Below, one piece after another: positions 42,322-51,653 of a stretch of 64,000 nt of DNA. The notes under the pieces are model-generated. The model did no database searches. It worked only from the letters and a program-made list of their open reading frames with translations, and had not been told where the DNA came from. Made by a program: the position numbers and the translations under genes. Where the stretch lies: NCBI RefSeq assembly GCF_030546645.1, contig NZ_JAUOTO010000005.1, positions 372,001 through 436,000 of the forward strand, in the 5' to 3' direction. The stretch is from Flavitalea plasmicola. Its GTDB lineage: Bacteria; Bacteroidota; Bacteroidia; Chitinophagales; Chitinophagaceae. Each line of letters opens with the position of its first letter. The first letter of the stretch is position 1.

Positions 42322-42411
42322 GCGGTGAGCTGTGAGCTGTGAGCTGCAAGCTGCAAGCTACAAGCTGCAAGTGGGGAGTTACGAGCTGTGAGCGACGAGT
42401 AATGAGCTGCA
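42321..42411 (+). repeat. Thirteen AGCTGCA-type heptamers directly after ppsA
   Basis: The 91 bp are thirteen consecutive seven-base units starting with the last base of the ppsA stop codon (AGCGGTG, AGCTGTG, AGCTGTG, AGCTGCA, AGCTGCA, AGCTACA and so on). The array ends 13 bp before the ppsA terminator hairpin. Internal variation is mainly in the last four bases of each unit. Confidence 0.9.
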
Positions 42412-42424
42412 AGTTTTTTAGGTG

Positions 42425-42454
42425 GGGCCGGGAATACCATTTCCCGGCCCTTTT
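42425..42454 (+). terminator. Intrinsic terminator of ppsA
   Basis: GGGCCGGGAA and TTCCCGGCCC form a perfect 10-bp stem with a six-base loop, followed by TTTTCGTT. It lies just after the heptamer array and 15 bp before the next gene. Confidence 0.85.
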
Positions 42455-42468
42455 CGTTAGATTGGGAT

Positions 42469-44319
42469 ATGAAATTCCCCTCCCTATCCTCCCTGACCCA
42501 TCGCGCGGGACACACTTTTCTGCGTTTTCCCCTGGCCATTTTGCTGGCAGCGCTGGCAACGTCCTTCGCCATCAGGATGGTGCCCGTCCTGGATTCGTCT
42601 GACAAGGTGCGTGTCCGATGCACCAATGCCATCGTCAGCTGCTATCTCGGTATGTTGTTGTCCATTGCCCTGACGGTGTGGGCGGAGCGGAGGAATTGGG
42701 CGCGCGGGAAGTCAGTGATGCTGCAGTCAGTGATCCTGGTGCTGGTGGTGGTCTATTTTTTCACGATGCCGGATGAGCTTCAGAAAAAGACGGTGATCCG
42801 GTGGGTGCTGTATGCCCTGGGGCTGCATTGGATGATCGCCGTCATCGGGTTCCTGGGCGGCGAGCATATCAACAGCTTCTGGCAGTATAATAAAAAGCTT
42901 TTTCTCCGGATACTCACCAGTGTGCTGTATACGACGGTACTGTATGCCGGTCTTGCGCTTGCCTTCCTGGCCATCGACAACCTGTTTAACGTGAACCTCA
43001 GCTACAAGTGGTATGCGGACACCTGGCTGCTGCTGGTGGGTGTTTTCAATACCTGGTTCTTTTTGTCGGGCTTTCCGGCGGACTATGCGGATGTCCCTGT
43101 CATCGACGATTATCCCAAAGGGCTGAAGATCTTTACGCAGTATGTGCTGCTGCCGATCCTCACGGTGTATATGGTCATCCTGTATGCCTATCTTTTCAAG
43201 ATCGTCATTACGGCGCACTGGCCTACGGGCTGGGTGGCTTACCTGGTGCTGGGTTTCTCCGTGGCGGGCATCCTGGCGCTGCTGCTGATCTATCCGCTGC
43301 GCAACGATGAGGGGAGTAGATGGATCAATGGATATTCCCGCTTCTTTTACTTTGCGCTTTTTCCCCTGCTGGTGATGTTGGGATTTGCCATCTGGAAAAG
43401 GGTGGCGGCCTATGGGATTACGGAGCTGCGTTATTTTGTGCTGCTGCTGGCGGCCTGGCTGTTTTCTATCGCCGTGTATTTTCTGCGGAGCAGGAACAAG
43501 AATATACGGCACATCCCATTGTCGCTGTGTCTGCTGGCTTTTCTTTCCTCATTCGGTCCCTGGAGCGTCTTCAATGTGTCGAGATATAGCCAGCAGGCGA
43601 GACTGAAGGGCTACCTGGAGAAATATGGTCTTTTAAAGGACGGGAAGGTGACGGCGGCGCAGACGGCGGTGCCGGAGGAGGACCGGAAAGAGATCAGCAC
43701 GATCACCGACTATATTGTGGAAACGCATGGGTACCAGTCATTACAGCCCTGGTTCCCCCAAAACCTGGATTCTATGATGCGGAAAGATTCGCAAGTGGGT
43801 AGATTAATTCAGGGGGGGCAGGCAGAAAGAATCATGGCACTTATGCATGTCCCGTATAAGGGCCGATATGAGTGGGATGGAGCGGTCGAGCCAGTGGAAC
43901 GTTTCAGCTGTAGCATGCAGCCGGAGGATGCGGCGCTTTCCACGGAAGGGCTGCCTTACCTGGTCCCGCGTTTTGACCTGATTGGGGACGTCAAGGATGA
44001 GTTCAAGTGCTTAGGGTATAAAATAGGAGATGTCAGCCTCACCGTCTGCCTGGACTCGACGACGAGCGAACTGCGTCTTTTGCCTTCGGGGGACAGCGCC
44101 CTCCATGTCCCGCTGGCGACTATTCTGCAAAAGCTGCCGCGGTATGCCACTTACGGTGTGAAACTTCCGCCGGAGGAAATGACCCTGCCTTTTAAGGGGC
44201 CTCACTGGAAGGGAAGGCTTTTCGTACGGGAGCTCTTCGGCATGAAAAGAGATGGCGTTCTGCATGTCACCCGTCTTATGGGCGACATGCTGATAGGACA
44301 GGCGGGTGGCGGGCAATGA
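42469..44319 (+). CDS. DUF4153-family membrane protein
   Basis: The 616-residue protein has 10-12 membrane helices in its first ~370 residues (FPLAILLAALATSFAI, VILVLVVVYFFTMP, VLYTTVLYAGLALAFLAI, VLLPILTVYMVILYAYLF and others) and a soluble C-terminal domain of ~240 residues. The 'DYPKGLKIFTQYVLLPIL' block is typical of DUF4153, whose function is unknown. The soluble part (YIVETHGYQSLQPWFPQNLD) has no recognised catalytic motif. It starts 15 bp after the ppsA terminator and ends 115 bp before the sigma factor gene. Confidence 0.88.
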   Translation: MKFPSLSSLTHRAGHTFLRFPLAILLAALATSFAIRMVPVLDSSDKVRVRCTNAIVSCYLGMLLSIALTVWAERRNWARGKSVMLQSVILVLVVVYFFTMPDELQKKTVIRWVLYALGLHWMIAVIGFLGGEHINSFWQYNKKLFLRILTSVLYTTVLYAGLALAFLAIDNLFNVNLSYKWYADTWLLLVGVFNTWFFLSGFPADYADVPVIDDYPKGLKIFTQYVLLPILTVYMVILYAYLFKIVITAHWPTGWVAYLVLGFSVAGILALLLIYPLRNDEGSRWINGYSRFFYFALFPLLVMLGFAIWKRVAAYGITELRYFVLLLAAWLFSIAVYFLRSRNKNIRHIPLSLCLLAFLSSFGPWSVFNVSRYSQQARLKGYLEKYGLLKDGKVTAAQTAVPEEDRKEISTITDYIVETHGYQSLQPWFPQNLDSMMRKDSQVGRLIQGGQAERIMALMHVPYKGRYEWDGAVEPVERFSCSMQPEDAALSTEGLPYLVPRFDLIGDVKDEFKCLGYKIGDVSLTVCLDSTTSELRLLPSGDSALHVPLATILQKLPRYATYGVKLPPEEMTLPFKGPHWKGRLFVRELFGMKRDGVLHVTRLMGDMLIGQAGGGQ

Positions 44320-44433
44320 CGTAAAGTGTCAAGTCGTTGGTTCCCAGTGCCTGGCGACCGCCTGCGGGTTAAATTAAAAGATAATATTACCTTAGCCCGC
44401 AAATTCTGCCATAAGGGGTTCCACTTTTTCAAC

Positions 44434-45027
44434 ATGCAACAACAGTTAAGCGATGCGGGGCTATTACATGCCATAAAAGAGGGTGATGCCGCCGCATTCA
44501 AGGTGTTGTATGACAGGTATTGGGAGCGTTTGTACCTGAAAGCCTGCCAACGGGTGGACAAGGATGAGGCGAAGGACATGGTGCAGGAGATCATGACCAC
44601 TGTATGGCGCAGAAGAAAAGATCTATTCACCTTCGAAGACGGCGAGATCGGCCGCTATCTCTTTACAGCCGTGAAATACCGTGTCATCAGCCACTATGCC
44701 TTTAGTGCGGCGGAGATCAGGAACAGCACATTCTTCGAAGTGCTGACCGACCAGGTCCCGGCAAATGAATTGGAAGTAAAAGAGCTCAGTGCGCTCATCG
44801 AAGGGGAGGTCAGCCGGCTGCCCACCAAAATGCAGCAGGTCTTCAGGATGAGCCGGGAAGAAGACCTTTCCATTGCAGATATTGCACGCCAGCTGAATGT
44901 CTCCGAACAGACCGTCAAAAATCAGCTGACGGAAGCCCTGAAAAGACTGCGGGCCTCCCTTGCCTCCCGGGACAATGGGGATTGGGCCTTTGTCGTCATC
45001 CTTCTGTTCTATTATTGCTCCCAATAA
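44434..45027 (+). CDS. ECF RNA polymerase sigma-70 factor
   Basis: The 197-residue protein has sigma region 2 (AFKVLYDRYWERLYLKACQR, EAKDMVQEIMTTVWRRR) and region 4 (LPTKMQQVFRMSREEDLSIA, NVSEQTVKNQLTEALKRLR). The last ~15 residues are hydrophobic (WAFVVILLFYYC), as seen in several ECF factors of the phylum. The ATG at 44434 (MQQQLSDAGLLHAIKEGDAA) is preferred over an upstream start at 44326, whose additional residues do not fit. It precedes the FecR-type anti-sigma gene, from which it is separated by a minisatellite, and should activate the downstream SusC/SusD locus. Confidence 0.93.
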   Translation: MQQQLSDAGLLHAIKEGDAAAFKVLYDRYWERLYLKACQRVDKDEAKDMVQEIMTTVWRRRKDLFTFEDGEIGRYLFTAVKYRVISHYAFSAAEIRNSTFFEVLTDQVPANELEVKELSALIEGEVSRLPTKMQQVFRMSREEDLSIADIARQLNVSEQTVKNQLTEALKRLRASLASRDNGDWAFVVILLFYYCSQ

Positions 45028-45060
45028 AGTTCGGCGGCCGGGCAGACTGTCTTGCCAGAC

Positions 45061-45240
45061 GGTGAGGCCCTGGCAGACGGCGAGGCTCTGTCAGAAGGTG
45101 AGGCCCTGGCAGAAGGTGAGGCCCTGTCAGATGGTGAGGCCCTGTCAGGCCATGAGGTCCTGTCAGAAGGTGAGGCCCTGTCAGGCCATGAGGTCCTGTC
45201 AGAAGGTAAGGCCCTGTCAGATGGTGAGGCCCTGGCAGGC
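45061..45240 (+). repeat. 18-bp minisatellite, ten units, between sigma and anti-sigma genes
   Basis: Ten consecutive 18-bp units follow the consensus GGTGAGGCCCTGTCAGAA; partial units flank the array on the left (from about 45047). Units 5-6 and 7-8 are identical 36-bp doublets (with CATGAGGTCC as the variant unit), pointing to recent unequal duplication. The length is a multiple of three, so several frames are open over it, but none has a good start. It lies in the 319-bp spacer between the sigma stop and the FecR start. Confidence 0.95.
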
Positions 45241-45346
45241 CATGATTTATAGCCCTCCAGGATGTATTTGATATTTTTTCAAAAAAAACCTTATCCGGAC
45301 TAGTACTAAAACGCATTTTTGAAGATAGAAGGTAAAAGGCTCCGAA

Positions 45347-46288
45347 TTGGAAGAAAAAAATATCAGACGCATCCTGCAGCGGTACCTGCTTGGCAACGCA
45401 CATGGCGAGGACGGCAATGCGGTGGACAATTGGTACGATTCATTTGACAATGAGCGACTCGTGCCGTTGTCTGAAGAAGAGACCGCTGCCACCCGGCAGG
45501 AGATCTGGGATAAAGTAGCGCCCGTTCTGTCGGAAGAAAAGAAAGTATGGACATTACCCTCCTATCTCAAAGTGGCAGCGATGATCCTCGTCATTGCGGG
45601 CGCCGCCCTTTTAATATTACATCACAGACATGGCCAGCAGGATGCCATTGCATTTACCACCATCAGCACGGGCATAGGCGAAAAGAAAAAGGTCACGGCC
45701 CAGGACGGCTCGCTGCTGCTGCTGAACGCGGGAACGACCATCCGCATACAAAATGACTTTTCCAGCGACAGGAAGATAGAGCTGGTCGACGGGGAAGTGT
45801 TTTTCGATGTAAAGACGGATGCGCAAAGGCCGTTTACGGTCACCAGCGGAAGCCTTACTACCACGGTGCTGGGGACCTCCTTTAATATATCGGCGTATAA
45901 GGAGCTGAATAACCTCAGCATTGGCGTCGTCGACGGAAAGGTGAGCGTGGCCGGCGACTCGGCAGCCCTCAGCGTGCTGCTGAAAGAAGAGGAGCTGGTG
46001 TTTAACAAGACCAGTAAGACCTATAAAAAGATCCCCCTGGACGAATCATTGACGGCCTGGCAAAGCGGAAGACTGGTGTTGAACGATCTTTCCTTTAATG
46101 AGATGGCCACCATCATGAAGAAGAATTATGGCATCGATGTCGTCACCAACGATGAAGCAATCAGGAACACGAGATACACCACGGAACTGTCGTCGGCCAT
46201 GTCGCCGCTGCAGGCCATCCAGGTACTGGCCGCTATTCACGAGCTGAAGGTCAGGGAAAAGAACAAACAATTTTACTTAGCTAAATAA
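45347..46288 (+). CDS. FecR-family anti-sigma factor
   Basis: The 313-residue protein starts at a TTG (MEEKNIRRILQRYLLGNAHG); a stop lies just a few codons upstream and there is no ATG nearby, so the rare start is well supported. A cytosolic anti-sigma part (about residues 1-70) is followed by one membrane helix (YLKVAAMILVIAGAALLIL), a FecR domain (ITAQDG-type region then VDGEVFFDVKTDAQRPFTV, TTTVLGTSFNISAY) and a DUF4974-like end (LNDLSFNEMATIMKKNYGID). It would hold the upstream sigma factor until the STN domain of the SusC-like receptor signals. Confidence 0.93.
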   Translation: MEEKNIRRILQRYLLGNAHGEDGNAVDNWYDSFDNERLVPLSEEETAATRQEIWDKVAPVLSEEKKVWTLPSYLKVAAMILVIAGAALLILHHRHGQQDAIAFTTISTGIGEKKKVTAQDGSLLLLNAGTTIRIQNDFSSDRKIELVDGEVFFDVKTDAQRPFTVTSGSLTTTVLGTSFNISAYKELNNLSIGVVDGKVSVAGDSAALSVLLKEEELVFNKTSKTYKKIPLDESLTAWQSGRLVLNDLSFNEMATIMKKNYGIDVVTNDEAIRNTRYTTELSSAMSPLQAIQVLAAIHELKVREKNKQFYLAK

Positions 46289-46389
46289 ACCCACCATTTA
46301 CCAATAAAAGAAAAACAGACGCCATATGCTAAATCGATACAGCTCATGGCAAGGCGCTGATTGAAAACCAAACTAAAAGCTTAAAAAGT

Positions 46390-49300
46390 ATGCAAACAAG
46401 GCTTGCCATGAAGAACGTTAGCAGGTGGAGAAAGATCACTTACCTGCTGTTCTTCCTACTAACGACGACCTCCCTATTTTTCCCGGCGTATGCCGGTGAC
46501 GGTCAGATCCTGAAAGGTGTCACTGTCACGGCAACCATCAAGGACGGCACCCTCGAGACGGCCATCCGGGAGATCCACAAGATCACCAAGGTCTCCTTCG
46601 CTTATGACAAACAGCTGCTGAGCTCCTACAAGATCGCAGGCTGTGTATTTTCCAAAGAACCGCTGGACAACGTGCTGCAAAAATTATTGCAGAATAAATC
46701 ATTGGGGTATGAGGAGGTGAACAATGTCATCGTCATCCGGAAGAAGGCGCAGCCCCGGGCGGTGCACACCGGCGCTGCCATTGCCAGGAAGGACACGGTG
46801 ATCTCGGGTGTGGTGATCGACGAGAACAACAAGCCCATGGGCGGTGTGAGCGTGGGCGTCAGCGGTACTCCTACCATGACGTCGACGGATGGCAATGGGC
46901 GGTATAAGATCGTGGTGGACAGCGATTCTTCCGTGCTGGTGTTCAGCTATATCGGTTATGCCTCACAGGAAGTGCCTGTGGGCAATCAAAGCATTGTCAA
47001 TGTACGGCTGAAGCCCGGCCAGGGTAAGGACCTGGAAGAAGTGGCGGTGGTTGCATTCGGCAAACAGCGTAAGATCAGCCTGGTGGGTGCGCAGTCGAGC
47101 CTGAACGTCTCGGAGCTGAAGCAGCCAACGGCGGACCTGTCGTCCATGCTGGCAGGCCGCATTTCCGGCGTCATCGGCGTACAGCGTTCCGGCGAACCGG
47201 GCAAGAGCGCTGCCGACGTATGGATCAGGGGCATTGCTACTTTTGGCAACGGCAACAGCACCACCCCGCTGATCCTGGTGGATGGCGTGGAGCGCGACTT
47301 CAACAACATCGATCCTGAGGATGTGGAGTCTTTCACGATCCTGAAGGATGCATCCGGGACGGCGGTATATGGCGTACGGGGCGCGAATGGCGTAGTCCTG
47401 GTGAAAACCAAAGGCGGTAAAATAGGCAAGCCGCAGGTGTTTGTAGATTACAATGAAGGCGTCAACACCTTTACGAAGATACCGAAGATGATGGATGGCA
47501 TAAGCTATATGTACCTGGCCAATGAAGCAAAGACCACGCGCGGCCAGAACCCCATTTATTCGCAGGAGTATATCGATAAGACAGCATCGGGACTGGATCC
47601 GATGGTCTATCCGAATGTGGACTGGCTGGACGCGGTGCTCAACAAGACGGGACATCTTCGCCGGGCCAACGTCAATGTCAGCGGCGGCGTACAAAATGCG
47701 CAGTACTATGTCTCTCTCTCCTATTATAATGAGAGCAGTTTTATGAAGACGGGCGACCTGGAAAAGTACAACTCCTCCCTGAAATACAACCGGTATAACT
47801 TCACCACCAATCTTAACCTCAAGCTGACCAAAAGCACGAAGCTGGATGTCAACCTGAAGGGATATTTTTCCAACCTGAATGGCCCTGCATTGGGTACGCA
47901 GGCTATTTTTCAGAGCGCCATGGATGCCGCGCCCGTGATCTACCCCGTCATGTATCCGGGGGGCTTAGTGCCGGGGATCTCCCCCAATGGCGGCTTCAGG
48001 AATCCTTATGCGGACCTGACGACCCGCGGCTTCTCGTCGAACAATACGAACGAGATCAATTCTAATATCCGTCTGACACAGGACCTGTCCGAACTTACGC
48101 CCGGCCTGAATATCACGGCCATGGCGGCTTTCGATAGCCACAACGAGCAGAATATCAACAGGGGCAAGCGGGAGAACACCTGGTTCGTCAATATGAAGTA
48201 CCCCTATTTGCCGGATGGCACGCTGAACCTGGGCACCACGCCCTCCTATACTTCTCCCAACCCTACCCTGGACTATAACAGGAGCAACAGCGGCAGCCGC
48301 CTGTTCTACACGGAAGGGGCCGTCAACTATGATCGCGGTTTTCAACGGCACCATGTGACAGGGCTGGCCTTGTTCTATGCCAGCAGCAGGGAAGATGCGT
48401 TCGGGGATTATCTCACCAGTATTCCCGAACGGTATGTAGGTCTGGCGGGCCGGGTGATGTATTCTTACGACGACCGTTACTTTGCCGAATTCAACCTGGG
48501 CTACAACGGGTCCGAGCTGTTCAGCCCTCAAAAAAGATATGGCACTTTCCCGGCCGGCGGCATTGGCTGGGTGATCTCGAACGAGAACTTTTTTGCCGGA
48601 TTGAAAAGGTCCATCAACTTCCTGAAGGTCCGCTATTCCAATGGTATGGTGGGTTTGGGCAGCGTGAACAACAGCGACCTCCGCTTCCTCTACATCGATA
48701 AGATGAACAGCAACGCGCCGGGTTATTCTTTCGGCAATTTCACCGGCGTCACGGGCATCGGCGTCGACCGCTACGCGTCCAATGTCAGCTGGGCCACTTC
48801 CAACAAACAGGACATCGGACTGGAAGTTAAAACGCTGGATAATCAGCTGTCCATCATCGTGGACGTCTTTAAGGAGCACCGGAAAGGCATCTTCCTCCAA
48901 CGTGCTTCCAGTGTTGCTTTTATGGGCCTCAGCTCCCAACCATACGGTAACCTGGGTGTCGTGGACAACAAAGGCATCGATGCCACGGTGGAATACAACA
49001 CCAAGATCGGAAGGGTAAGCTTTGGGGTAAGAGGCAACATCACGTATAACAAGGACAACCTGGTGAAGAACGACATGCCTCCGCAGGACTATCCCTGGAT
49101 GAACCAGACGGGGCACAACATCCTGGCACGGTATGGATATATCGCTGATGGGCTCTTTGTGGATCAGAAGGATATTGACGATCATCCTGTCCCTGGGGGT
49201 GAAAAGTCGGATATCAGGCCGGGTGATATCAGGTATAAGGACCTGAATGGGGATAATAAGATAGATAATAAGGACGTAGCCGCCATTGGGCGCGGTGATG

Positions 49301-49788
49301 TGCCTTCGATGGTATATGGTTTTGGTTTCAATGCCGGGTACAGAGGCTTCAACCTCACCGTTTTCTTCCAGGGCGTCGCCCATGCCGACCGGTACATCGG
49401 CGGCGATGGGATCGCACCGTTCACGGCCGAGCTGAGCAATGTATTTGCCATCGCCCAGGACCGCTGGACGCCCGAGCATCCCAATCAGCATGCATTCTAC
49501 CCCCGCCTGGCCTATGGCAATGCTTTCAATTTCAACAATTACCAGACGAGCTCCTGGTGGGTGAAGGACATCGGCTTCCTCCGACTCAAGACGGCGCAGC
49601 TGTCTTACAATCTGCCTACTTCCTTCCTGAACAGGATGGGGGTGAAGAATGCGGCCGTTTATTGCCAGGGTATCAACCTGGTGACGTTCAGCAAGTTCAA
49701 GCTGTGGGACCCTGAGCTGAATACGAATAACGGGAACACTTACCCCAATGTGAGAACGATAACGGCTGGTATTAATCTCAAGTTCTAA
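46390..49788 (+). CDS. SusC-like TonB-dependent outer-membrane receptor with STN domain
   Basis: The 1132-residue protein has a signal peptide (up to about residue 35), an N-terminal STN domain (about 45-110; IREIHKITKVSFAYDKQLLS) that contacts a FecR protein, a carboxypeptidase-regulatory-like domain (about 135-215), and the TonB plug with SSMLAGRISGVIGVQRSGEP and LILVDGVERDFNNIDPEDVE. A 22-strand barrel follows, ending in TITAGINLKF. It imports glycan oligomers with the SusD partner. The STN domain fits the sigma/FecR genes before it. The SusD gene starts 11 bp after its stop. Confidence 0.96.
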   Translation: MQTRLAMKNVSRWRKITYLLFFLLTTTSLFFPAYAGDGQILKGVTVTATIKDGTLETAIREIHKITKVSFAYDKQLLSSYKIAGCVFSKEPLDNVLQKLLQNKSLGYEEVNNVIVIRKKAQPRAVHTGAAIARKDTVISGVVIDENNKPMGGVSVGVSGTPTMTSTDGNGRYKIVVDSDSSVLVFSYIGYASQEVPVGNQSIVNVRLKPGQGKDLEEVAVVAFGKQRKISLVGAQSSLNVSELKQPTADLSSMLAGRISGVIGVQRSGEPGKSAADVWIRGIATFGNGNSTTPLILVDGVERDFNNIDPEDVESFTILKDASGTAVYGVRGANGVVLVKTKGGKIGKPQVFVDYNEGVNTFTKIPKMMDGISYMYLANEAKTTRGQNPIYSQEYIDKTASGLDPMVYPNVDWLDAVLNKTGHLRRANVNVSGGVQNAQYYVSLSYYNESSFMKTGDLEKYNSSLKYNRYNFTTNLNLKLTKSTKLDVNLKGYFSNLNGPALGTQAIFQSAMDAAPVIYPVMYPGGLVPGISPNGGFRNPYADLTTRGFSSNNTNEINSNIRLTQDLSELTPGLNITAMAAFDSHNEQNINRGKRENTWFVNMKYPYLPDGTLNLGTTPSYTSPNPTLDYNRSNSGSRLFYTEGAVNYDRGFQRHHVTGLALFYASSREDAFGDYLTSIPERYVGLAGRVMYSYDDRYFAEFNLGYNGSELFSPQKRYGTFPAGGIGWVISNENFFAGLKRSINFLKVRYSNGMVGLGSVNNSDLRFLYIDKMNSNAPGYSFGNFTGVTGIGVDRYASNVSWATSNKQDIGLEVKTLDNQLSIIVDVFKEHRKGIFLQRASSVAFMGLSSQPYGNLGVVDNKGIDATVEYNTKIGRVSFGVRGNITYNKDNLVKNDMPPQDYPWMNQTGHNILARYGYIADGLFVDQKDIDDHPVPGGEKSDIRPGDIRYKDLNGDNKIDNKDVAAIGRGDVPSMVYGFGFNAGYRGFNLTVFFQGVAHADRYIGGDGIAPFTAELSNVFAIAQDRWTPEHPNQHAFYPRLAYGNAFNFNNYQTSSWWVKDIGFLRLKTAQLSYNLPTSFLNRMGVKNAAVYCQGINLVTFSKFKLWDPELNTNNGNTYPNVRTITAGINLKF

Positions 49789-49799
49789 TCTTAAAAAAA

Positions 49800-51605
49800 A
49801 TGCAAAAGATATTCTATACGATGCTGGCCCTTGCTATAGTGACCTTTCCGTCCTGTAAAAAATACCTCAGCCAGGTGCCTGATGAAAATTTAACGCTGGA
49901 TGCGACCTTTGCCAACTGGCAGACGGCCAACCAGTTCCTCTCGGCTGTTTATACGCGCGTACCCGATGAATACGGACAGCGCGATGCAGGAGGAGATCAT
50001 AACGCAGGACTCTGGACCTGTGCCTCCGACGAAGCAGAGCTGACCTGGCAGGACAGAAGGGCGAACAATATCAACAATGGCAGCTGGGATGCTTCTACCG
50101 ATATTGTCAACAGTTATTGGTCCAATTATTACAAGGGGATCCGGGATGCCAGCGTATTCATTCAAAAGGCGGATGCCATCAAAGGGATATCGACGGAGCA
50201 GATCACCCAGCACAAGGCGGAAGCGCGTGCGTTGAGGGCCATTTATTATTTCTATCTCATGCGGATCTATGGTCCCGTGGTGTTGCTGGGGGAAACCCCG
50301 GTGGCAGTGGCTGCTGACTTACAGGTGCCCCGCAGCTCTTATGACGAGTGCACGCAGTATGTGGCCGATGAGCTGCAGAAAGCCGCAGCCGACCTGCCCG
50401 TGCAATATGCCGACATCAACCAGGATGGAGGGCGCATTACGAAAGGTGTGGCTATGGCCATCCGGGCACAGGCGCTGATGTATGCTGCCAGTCCCCTGTT
50501 CAATGGCAATACCGATTATGCATCGTTGAAAAATAAGGATGGCAAGCAGTTGATCAGCCAGACGTATGATGCGGGCAAATGGGCGACTGCCGCAGGCGCC
50601 TACCGTGATTTTATCGCCCAGTTCGTACCCTCGGTCTACGACCTCAACGTGGAAAGGCCCAATGGAGTGATCGACGCTTACATGTCCTGCAAGGACGCCA
50701 TCATAAAAGACTGGAACAAAGAAGCCATTTTTGTCCGGGTGGCCAATTCCATCGGGCCCTGGCAATATGCCCTGACGCCTTTCCATGATGGTGCGCCGGG
50801 CGGAAATGATTCAAGGGGAGGTACTGCCATCGACCCCACGCAGAACATGGTGGACGCCTTCTTCACGGCCAACGGCAGGAGCATCGACGATCCCCTGTCG
50901 GGCTATCAAAACTCCGGCTATTCGGTGTTCCAGGCTCCCCTGGACGACCAGGCGCGGTCGATCTATAATCCCTGGGTCAATCGCGAGCCGCGTTTCTATG
51001 TCAACATCACTTATAGCAGCAGCCTCTGGCTGAACACCCAGAACGGTAAGATCTATACCGACTTCACCAATCATGGCAATTCAGGCCATTCAAAAACGGC
51101 CAATGACTATTCCAGGACGGGCTATGTCGCCCGTAAGGCCATGGGTTTTGGCAAATGGGATTTTAACAACCGGACCTTGCCCCTGCTGCGCCTGGCGGAG
51201 GTCTATCTGAATTATGCCGAGTGTCTCAATGAGTCGGATCCGTCGAACCCGGATATCTTAAAGTATCTCAATCTTATCCGTGAAAGGGCTGGAATACCCT
51301 TATATGGCTCCGCGGACATCGACGCGCCTGCATCGCAGGCTGACATGCGGACGGCGCTGCGGAAGGAACGCCGGGTGGAGCTGGCGTTCGAGAACAACCG
51401 CTTCTTCGACGTCCGCCGCTGGAAGATCGCGGAGCAGACGGATAGTGGTCCGATGTATGGCCTCAGCATCGATGCTGATCTGCCCGATTTCACCAAAGTG
51501 GTGGTATTCGAGAACCGTGTGTTCAGCAAGCAGCACTACCTGTTCCCGCTGCCATCCAACGATGTGAACAATGACAAGCAGCTGGTGCAGAACACGGGCT
51601 GGTGA
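49800..51605 (+). CDS. SusD/RagB-family surface glycan-binding lipoprotein
   Basis: The 601-residue protein has a lipoprotein signal (MQKIFYTMLALAIVTFPSC, then KKYLSQVP) and the SusD helical fold: RALRAIYYFYLMRIYGPVVL, a TPR-like region, and the C-terminal RLAEVYLNYAECLNESDPSN, with RKERRVELAFENNRFFDVRR. It sits on the surface as the lid of the SusC-like transporter. It begins 11 bp after the susC-like gene and is followed by a NHL-repeat lipoprotein. The glycan is probably alpha-mannan because a GH76 gene ends the operon. Confidence 0.96.
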   Translation: MQKIFYTMLALAIVTFPSCKKYLSQVPDENLTLDATFANWQTANQFLSAVYTRVPDEYGQRDAGGDHNAGLWTCASDEAELTWQDRRANNINNGSWDASTDIVNSYWSNYYKGIRDASVFIQKADAIKGISTEQITQHKAEARALRAIYYFYLMRIYGPVVLLGETPVAVAADLQVPRSSYDECTQYVADELQKAAADLPVQYADINQDGGRITKGVAMAIRAQALMYAASPLFNGNTDYASLKNKDGKQLISQTYDAGKWATAAGAYRDFIAQFVPSVYDLNVERPNGVIDAYMSCKDAIIKDWNKEAIFVRVANSIGPWQYALTPFHDGAPGGNDSRGGTAIDPTQNMVDAFFTANGRSIDDPLSGYQNSGYSVFQAPLDDQARSIYNPWVNREPRFYVNITYSSSLWLNTQNGKIYTDFTNHGNSGHSKTANDYSRTGYVARKAMGFGKWDFNNRTLPLLRLAEVYLNYAECLNESDPSNPDILKYLNLIRERAGIPLYGSADIDAPASQADMRTALRKERRVELAFENNRFFDVRRWKIAEQTDSGPMYGLSIDADLPDFTKVVVFENRVFSKQHYLFPLPSNDVNNDKQLVQNTGW

Positions 51606-51653
51606 GGTGTGATGGAAGACGGTAATAAGTCAAATTAAAAAACGGATAAAATT

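Noticed and set aside
42321-42411. CRISPR-like array
   Set aside because: The units are seven bases long and contiguous, with no spacers and no cas genes. It is a simple tandem repeat.
44326-44433. N-terminal extension of the ECF sigma factor
   Set aside because: The additional 36 residues are basic and unlike sigma factors; the family starts near the ATG at 44434.
45061-45240. CRISPR-like array in the sigma/anti-sigma spacer
   Set aside because: Units of 18 bp follow each other without unique spacers.
45052-45252. 66-codon open frame with hexapeptide repeats (DGEALS-type) over the minisatellite
   Set aside because: The frame exists only because 18 bp is a multiple of three; the reverse strand is open as well. 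The start would be TTG with no upstream signal, and the composition is that of the DNA repeat.
47965-49491. Long minus-strand open frame opposite the SusC-like gene
   Set aside because: Shadow frame; the plus frame has an uninterrupted TonB-dependent receptor.
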